The notes under the pieces: generated by a model | What the model saw: the letters and a program-made list of their open reading frames with translations, nothing else | The model's database searches: none | What the model was told of the DNA's origin: nothing | Source of the DNA: a bacterium | GTDB taxonomy: Bacteria > Bacteroidota > Bacteroidia > Bacteroidales > Muribaculaceae | Direction of reading: 5' to 3' | Assembly: GCA_014802625.1 (NCBI GenBank) | Contig: JAAVBX010000023.1 | Coordinates: forward strand, 62,001 to 126,000 | Length of the DNA: 64,000 nucleotides | Translations under genes and position numbers: made by a program | Shown here: positions 59,055-64,000 of the stretch, in pieces | How positions within the stretch are numbered: position 1 is the stretch's first letter | How the letters are laid out: each line of letters opens with the position of its first letter

Positions 59055-60007
59055 TGAATGCGAAATCATTTGGACTGTTATTCCTGACAGCTCTGTTTAC
59101 AGCCGGATGCCATCACAAGGATCTTGTCTACGGGAGTGCCGAAACTAAGGTTATCGACGTTGTGTTTGATTGGTCGGATGATCCGGATGCTGATCCTCAG
59201 TCGATGGCTCTATATCTTTATCCGATCGACGGAGGCTCGTCGCTTAGGTATGAATTCTCCGGTAAGACCGGAGGCTCGATTCGTGTCCCGTTCGGCACAT
59301 ATGATGCTCTTTGCATTAACAGCGACAATACCGACTGGGTCCATCTCTCCTCCACTGACAAGCGTTACACCTTTAATATAAATGACGGTGAGCTTTCGGA
59401 AGTATCGGAACAGGATGAGAGTGAATATGCCGCTTTATATCGCCGTTGTGGCGAATCGCTCGACGGAAACAAGGTTTATGAAAATCCTCGCGGGTTATGG
59501 ACCGGCTCGGTTGATTCCTTTCAAGTCATAGCCTCTCCTGTCAATCAGACGTTGACAATTGTTCCGGAGGATGCGCTCCGATATTATACCGTTGATATCA
59601 TAGATGTTGAGGGTCTCGATGATGATGGAAGCGGAATACCGGCAATGCTTGGAGGCATGAGCGACGGAATTGATGCATTGACTCGTTCATCGTCAACAAA
59701 TCTGGTCTCTTATCCGTTTATATTACAGCAGGTCACCAGAGCCGGAAATGCCTTGCATGCGGAGTTCACGACCTTTGGTGAAGATTTCCAATCTCACCCT
59801 GCGCATAACCTTCGGGCCATGGTAAAATTGCCGGATGGGACATGGAAGGTGCAATCCACTGATGTCACCGAACAGGTACACCAGGCAGCCGATTCCAGAC
59901 ATGTACATATCGTTATTCAGGGAATGTCAATCCCTCATTCCGGTAGTGGCGGTCTGACTGCGGATGTGAATGATTGGGATTCCGAGAATATCACCTTAAA
60001 GATGTAG
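59054..60007 (+). CDS. DUF5119 domain lipoprotein (fimbrial-cluster associated)
   Basis: LFLTALFTAGCHHKDLVYGSAETKVIDVVFDWSDDPDADPQSMALYLYP. Confidence 0.75.
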   Translation: MNAKSFGLLFLTALFTAGCHHKDLVYGSAETKVIDVVFDWSDDPDADPQSMALYLYPIDGGSSLRYEFSGKTGGSIRVPFGTYDALCINSDNTDWVHLSSTDKRYTFNINDGELSEVSEQDESEYAALYRRCGESLDGNKVYENPRGLWTGSVDSFQVIASPVNQTLTIVPEDALRYYTVDIIDVEGLDDDGSGIPAMLGGMSDGIDALTRSSSTNLVSYPFILQQVTRAGNALHAEFTTFGEDFQSHPAHNLRAMVKLPDGTWKVQSTDVTEQVHQAADSRHVHIVIQGMSIPHSGSGGLTADVNDWDSENITLKM

Positions 60008-60122
60008 ATTTTCTCATATGGGAGACTGTGGCACCCTGTTTGCCTGATTGATATCCGGTTCTCCGTTCAGAAGGATTGGGAAGTAAGAAGTTCTCTGAAT
60101 AACTTGAAAAACACACTATATT

Positions 60123-61211
60123 ATGAAAAAGTCATTATTACTCTATGGCATAGCAGCTTTAGCTCTCGCTTCGTGTGCCGAGAACGAGCCCATAGAGGTA
60201 AGTAAGGGAGACGCGATCTCCTTCCGCACGGGGATTGCTTCGCGCGCTAATGAAACCACGAACGCCAATCTTAATTCTATCTATGTCACTGGCTTTATCG
60301 GCAATGAGACATATTTTGACAACCTTAATTTTATAAAGGGTTCCGACAATTTCTTCACCTCGACTCCCTCTTATAATTGGATAGGAGATAATGAATCAAT
60401 CGCATTCATGGCCTATTCCCCATCTATGGATGAGTTGGGCGCCGATATTGAGGTTCAGACGTCAGGATCGAAACCGTCACTATCGTTGGTATCCTATACG
60501 GTACCCGACAGTATTGCTGATCAGGTGGATTTTATTACGGCCAACGCCGTCGGCTCTCGGAAGGCCAACGAGACATCGGGAGTTGAATTGACATTTGACC
60601 ACCGCCTTTCTCAGATTGAGCTCCGCGCGAAGACCGACAATACGACCTATGTGTATGAAATAGCCGGAATAAGAATCGGCCGACCTCAGTGTACCGCTTC
60701 CTATGATTTCGCATCGAATACCTGGACTCCTGATGAATGGCATGAGACGGCTGTCTACGAGTCGCATTGCAATAGTGTCAAACTTGGTTCGCAGGCCGTG
60801 TCCATAATGGGTCCGTCGGGGAACGCGATGCTTATTCCTCAGACGCTTTACCCTTGGTCGCCTAAGAATGATCCTGATAACGCGGCGCGTATGGCATATA
60901 TCAGCGTACTGCTTAGAATCACCACTGCTGACGGTGGCGTGCAGGTATTCCCATTCCCGCAGTATGCGTCAGAATCTAAATATAGTTGGGCATCTATTCC
61001 GTTGAGCGGAACCTGGGAAGCCGGTAAGAAATATATCTATACGCTTGATTTCACAGATGGTGCCGGTAATACTGATCCTGACGATCCTCACCATCCGGGA
61101 ACACCGGTAATGGGTGGCCCGATTAAAATTACCGCCAGTGTAAATAATTGGACTGAGTCGGAGACTGACATTCCTTATACCACAGATCTCACGGCGCCGG
61201 CTACAAGATAA
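60123..61211 (+). CDS. Fimbrillin family lipoprotein
   Basis: MKKSLLLYGIAALALASCAENEPIEVSKGDAISFRTGIASRA; VELTFDHRLSQIELRAK; C-terminal ITASVNNWTESETDIPYT. Confidence 0.85.
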   Translation: MKKSLLLYGIAALALASCAENEPIEVSKGDAISFRTGIASRANETTNANLNSIYVTGFIGNETYFDNLNFIKGSDNFFTSTPSYNWIGDNESIAFMAYSPSMDELGADIEVQTSGSKPSLSLVSYTVPDSIADQVDFITANAVGSRKANETSGVELTFDHRLSQIELRAKTDNTTYVYEIAGIRIGRPQCTASYDFASNTWTPDEWHETAVYESHCNSVKLGSQAVSIMGPSGNAMLIPQTLYPWSPKNDPDNAARMAYISVLLRITTADGGVQVFPFPQYASESKYSWASIPLSGTWEAGKKYIYTLDFTDGAGNTDPDDPHHPGTPVMGGPIKITASVNNWTESETDIPYTTDLTAPATR

Positions 61212-61329
61212 GTTGAAATTATATAATAGCTCATACAGTTGGACTCTATACGGGAATTCCCGTATAGAGTCCATTTTTATTAATATTTATTAATAAATTA
61301 TCTTCTCTGTTCTTTTTCTATTGAAAATA

Positions 61330-61361
61330 TTTGCAGGTACCGGGAGAATTTCCTAACTTTG
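61330..61361 (+). promoter_or_regulatory. Bacteroidetes-type sigma promoter for tRNA-Ala
   Basis: TTTG (61330-61333) -N20- TAACTTTG (61354-61361), matching the known TTTG/TAnnTTTG consensus. Confidence 0.7.
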
Positions 61362-61400
61362 CAACGTCAAAACAACTAAACGAGTGTTTGACAGTCACGA

Positions 61401-61477
61401 GGGGTATTAGCTCATCTGGCTAGAGCGCGACACTGGCAGTGTCGAGGTGAGCGGTTCGAGTCCGCTATACTCCACCA
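61401..61477 (+). tRNA. tRNA-Ala (anticodon GGC), CCA encoded
   Basis: Cloverleaf: GGGGTAT/ATACTCC acceptor, GCTC/GAGC D stem, CGACA-CTGGCAG-TGTCG anticodon arm, AGCGG-TTCGAGT-CCGCT T arm, ACCA. Confidence 0.95.
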
Positions 61478-61491
61478 AACAAACTTCAAAA

Positions 61492-61518
61492 GGATAATCA
61501 TTCGATTATCCTTTTTTT
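61492..61518 (+). terminator. Rho-independent terminator after tRNA-Ala
   Basis: AAAGGATAATC-ATTC-GATTATCCTTTTTTT. Confidence 0.8.
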
Positions 61519-61722
61519 GTCTATATAGCTGTCCTCTCATCCCTCACTATTCTTCATCTTTAGCGGTGTGAAATATATGAGGGGAAATTATTTTCAATCT
61601 CATCTATCGTATTCCCATAATTTATTTTGGCAGTCGGAAATTATTTTGTAAATTTGTAATTCGTAGCAGACCTCCCTATTTTGGAGTCACTCCGATTCCT
61701 CGAGATTTACAATTGACCGACC

Positions 61723-63456
61723 ATGACAATCAACTGGAACTATCAACCCCTCACGCTGCGTCAACGTCAGCTCGTCGATGAAATTCTGCCCCAATGCGGA
61801 CAGAATGCAACTGTCGCGGAGATACTCGTCAGACGCGGGGTCACGACTCCATCGGAGGCTAACGCCTTCTTCTCCCCCTCCGTAAACGACTTCCACGATC
61901 CATTCCTCATGCCTGATATGCACAAAGCCGTCAATCGGCTCAATAAAGCTATGGGTGCCAAGGAACGTATCATGATTTACGGCGACTACGATGTTGACGG
62001 CACTACTGCGGTGGCTCTCGTATATAAGTATCTCCAGAACTACTATAGCAATATCGAGTATTACATACCTACCCGATATGATGAGGGATACGGAATTTCT
62101 CGCAAGAGCATTGATTACGCGGCTGAAAATGGTGTGAAACTTGTCATCGTTCTCGATTGTGGAATCAAGGCGATTGATGAAATAGCTTACGCAAAGGAGA
62201 AGGGAATCGACTTCATCATCTGCGACCATCATGTCCCCGATGAAGTGCTCCCCGATGCAGTGGCGATCCTGAATCCCAAGATGCCGGGTTCGACATATCC
62301 ATGTCAGCATCTGTCGGGGTGTGGCGTCGGCTTCAAGTTTATGCAGGCATTCGCCCAAAGCAACGGTCTGACAAGCCATAACGAACTTGAGTCTCTGCTT
62401 GACCTGTGCGCTGTCAGCATCGCCGCGGATATCGTCCCCATTGTTGATGAAAACCGAATCATGGCCTATCATGGTCTTCGCCGTCTGAATTCAAATCCCA
62501 ATCTCGGCTTGAGAAGTATTATCCGCCTGTGTAAACTGACGAATAAGGATATCACCATATCGGATGTCATCTTTAAGATCGGACCCCGCATCAATGCCTC
62601 CGGACGTATGCAGAGCGGTATGGAAGCCGTCGATTTACTCGTCTCCCGCGATTTGCATGAAGCCTATGAAAAGGGGAAGGATATTGATCAATACAACAAG
62701 GACCGCAAGGAACTCGACAAGCGCATCACGGAGGAGGCGAATACTCTTCTCGACAACAATGTGAGCGTCGTGCAGGATAATCGATCAATCGTCATCTACA
62801 ATAAGAACTGGCATAAGGGCATAATCGGTATCGTGGCATCCCGCCTTACCGAATTGTACTACAAACCGGCCGTCGTGCTGACTTATTCCAACGGTATGGC
62901 GACCGGCAGCTCCCGCTCGGTGCAGGGATTCGACATCTATTCGGCAATAAATTCCACCCGCGACCTTCTTGAAAACTTCGGTGGACATACGTATGCGGTC
63001 GGTCTGTCGCTTAAAGAGGAGAATATTCCGGAATTCCGCCGTCGTTTCGAGAAGTATGTGGCAGAGCACATTCAGCCCAACCAACTGCAACCGCAGCTTG
63101 ACATCGACGCTACGATAGAATTCGCCGACATAACCCCTGAGCTTGTCAGCGCATTGCGCAAGCTGAATCCTTATGGCCCCGGCAATCAGAAACCGGTCTT
63201 CTGCACGCGCAACGTTTTTGATTTTGGCACGAGCAAACTCGTAGGTAAAAACATGGAGCATATAAAACTTGAGCTTGAGGATAATAGCACAAGCCGCGTG
63301 CTGAACGCCATAGCTTTCAACATGGCTCCTTACTTCGAGCATATCCACGCTCATAAGGCCATAGATATCTGCTACACCATCGAGCAAGCCAAACACAACG
63401 GCAACAGTGACGCCATTCAGCTCATGATACGCGATATCCGGCTGTCCAAATCGTGA
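61723..63456 (+). CDS. recJ: Single-stranded-DNA-specific exonuclease RecJ
   Basis: RIMIYGDYDVDGTTAVALVYKYL; FIICDHHVPDEVLPDAVAILNPK; GGHTYAVGLSLKEENIPEFRRRFE. Confidence 0.96.
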   Translation: MTINWNYQPLTLRQRQLVDEILPQCGQNATVAEILVRRGVTTPSEANAFFSPSVNDFHDPFLMPDMHKAVNRLNKAMGAKERIMIYGDYDVDGTTAVALVYKYLQNYYSNIEYYIPTRYDEGYGISRKSIDYAAENGVKLVIVLDCGIKAIDEIAYAKEKGIDFIICDHHVPDEVLPDAVAILNPKMPGSTYPCQHLSGCGVGFKFMQAFAQSNGLTSHNELESLLDLCAVSIAADIVPIVDENRIMAYHGLRRLNSNPNLGLRSIIRLCKLTNKDITISDVIFKIGPRINASGRMQSGMEAVDLLVSRDLHEAYEKGKDIDQYNKDRKELDKRITEEANTLLDNNVSVVQDNRSIVIYNKNWHKGIIGIVASRLTELYYKPAVVLTYSNGMATGSSRSVQGFDIYSAINSTRDLLENFGGHTYAVGLSLKEENIPEFRRRFEKYVAEHIQPNQLQPQLDIDATIEFADITPELVSALRKLNPYGPGNQKPVFCTRNVFDFGTSKLVGKNMEHIKLELEDNSTSRVLNAIAFNMAPYFEHIHAHKAIDICYTIEQAKHNGNSDAIQLMIRDIRLSKS

Positions 63457-63530
63457 TTCCGCGATGCCATGCTCCCCTCTCTCCCCTATCCCCTTTCTGA
63501 TTCATGAACAACTAATTTAACCGCATACGT

Positions 63531-64000
63531 GTGGCTGACATTCACGCAATACTGAAGCGTCATTGGGGCTACGATTCATTCCGCCCTCTTCAGGAAGATA
63601 TAATAAACGCCGTGCTTGGCGGACGAGACACGCTCGGACTTATGCCGACCGGGGGTGGCAAATCTATTGTGTTCCAAGTGGCCGGCCTGGCGCTTGATAC
63701 TCTTACTCTTGTCATCTCTCCTCTTGTCTCATTGATGAAGGACCAGGTGGATAATCTCCGGCGTCATCGCGTCAAGGCGGTGTATTTCCACAGCGGCATG
63801 ACATCCAGGGAAACTCGGCTCGCATGGGAACGCCTTGTCAATGATCGTGCAAGATTTCTATACATCGCCCCGGAACGTCTTCAAAGCGAACGCTTCATGA
63901 CGGAGCTTCGCAATCTTAAACCCGGTCTTATCGTCGTCGACGAGGCCCACTGCATCTCCCAATGGGGATATGACTTCCGCCCGTCGTTTATGAATATCAA
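63531..64000 (+). CDS. recQ: ATP-dependent DNA helicase RecQ (C-terminus cut by window edge)
   Basis: Likely GTG start at 63531: [50 protein letters not shown]...[17 protein letters not shown]; open to window end. Confidence 0.92.
   Translation, partial: MADIHAILKRHWGYDSFRPLQEDIINAVLGGRDTLGLMPTGGGKSIVFQVAGLALDTLTLVISPLVSLMKDQVDNLRRHRVKAVYFHSGMTSRETRLAWERLVNDRARFLYIAPERLQSERFMTELRNLKPGLIVVDEAHCISQWGYDFRPSFMNI

Noticed and set aside
61401-61477. tRNA-Ala as the attachment site of an integrated island
   Set aside because: No duplicated tRNA 3' end seen near 37.7 kb by eye and no integrase in the window; left as a test, not a claim.
61687-62472. 261-aa minus-strand ORF
   Set aside because: Antisense to recJ; no recognisable domain.

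Overview
The window looks like a Bacteroidales chromosome segment, probably Muribaculaceae-like; taxonomy is inferred from gene content, fimbrillin-type genes and a TTTG/TAnnTTTG promoter. The first ~37.7 kb is mostly core genome: class I fumarase (truncated), a large amidase-like exported protein, GT2, DUF4922, AmpG-like MFS, prfC, a BamA/TamA-like protein, gph, thrS-infC-rpmI-rplT, a TPR protein, an SpoU methyltransferase, radA, nfo, yraN, nadC, rlmH, a DoxX protein, an agmatine deiminase/N-carbamoylputrescine amidase pair, an SPFH protein and a membrane-anchored MurF-like ligase. From ~37.8 to ~61.2 kb is an accessory-looking block. It holds fimbrial cluster A (minus strand), a NikMN-NikQ-NikO nickel importer with a K+-channel-like gene, a urea transporter with an MFS and a small membrane protein, a complete urease set (ureABC, ureEFGD) and fimbrial cluster B (plus strand). 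It is followed by tRNA-Ala(GGC), recJ and the start of recQ. The most notable observations are: (i) two related ~190 bp imperfect-palindromic elements, one between ureF and ureG and one ending just before the start codon of fimbrial cluster B; (ii) a nickel/urea/urease module with an unusual channel and an extended UreB; (iii) a fimbrillin gene with an abrupt internal composition break; (iv) paired DUF3575/OmpA-like proteins with swapped domain order; (v) a metallo-beta-lactamase/acyl-ACP thioesterase fusion. No rRNA, CRISPR array, transposase or integrase was recognised. All family assignments come from reading motifs, without database searches.
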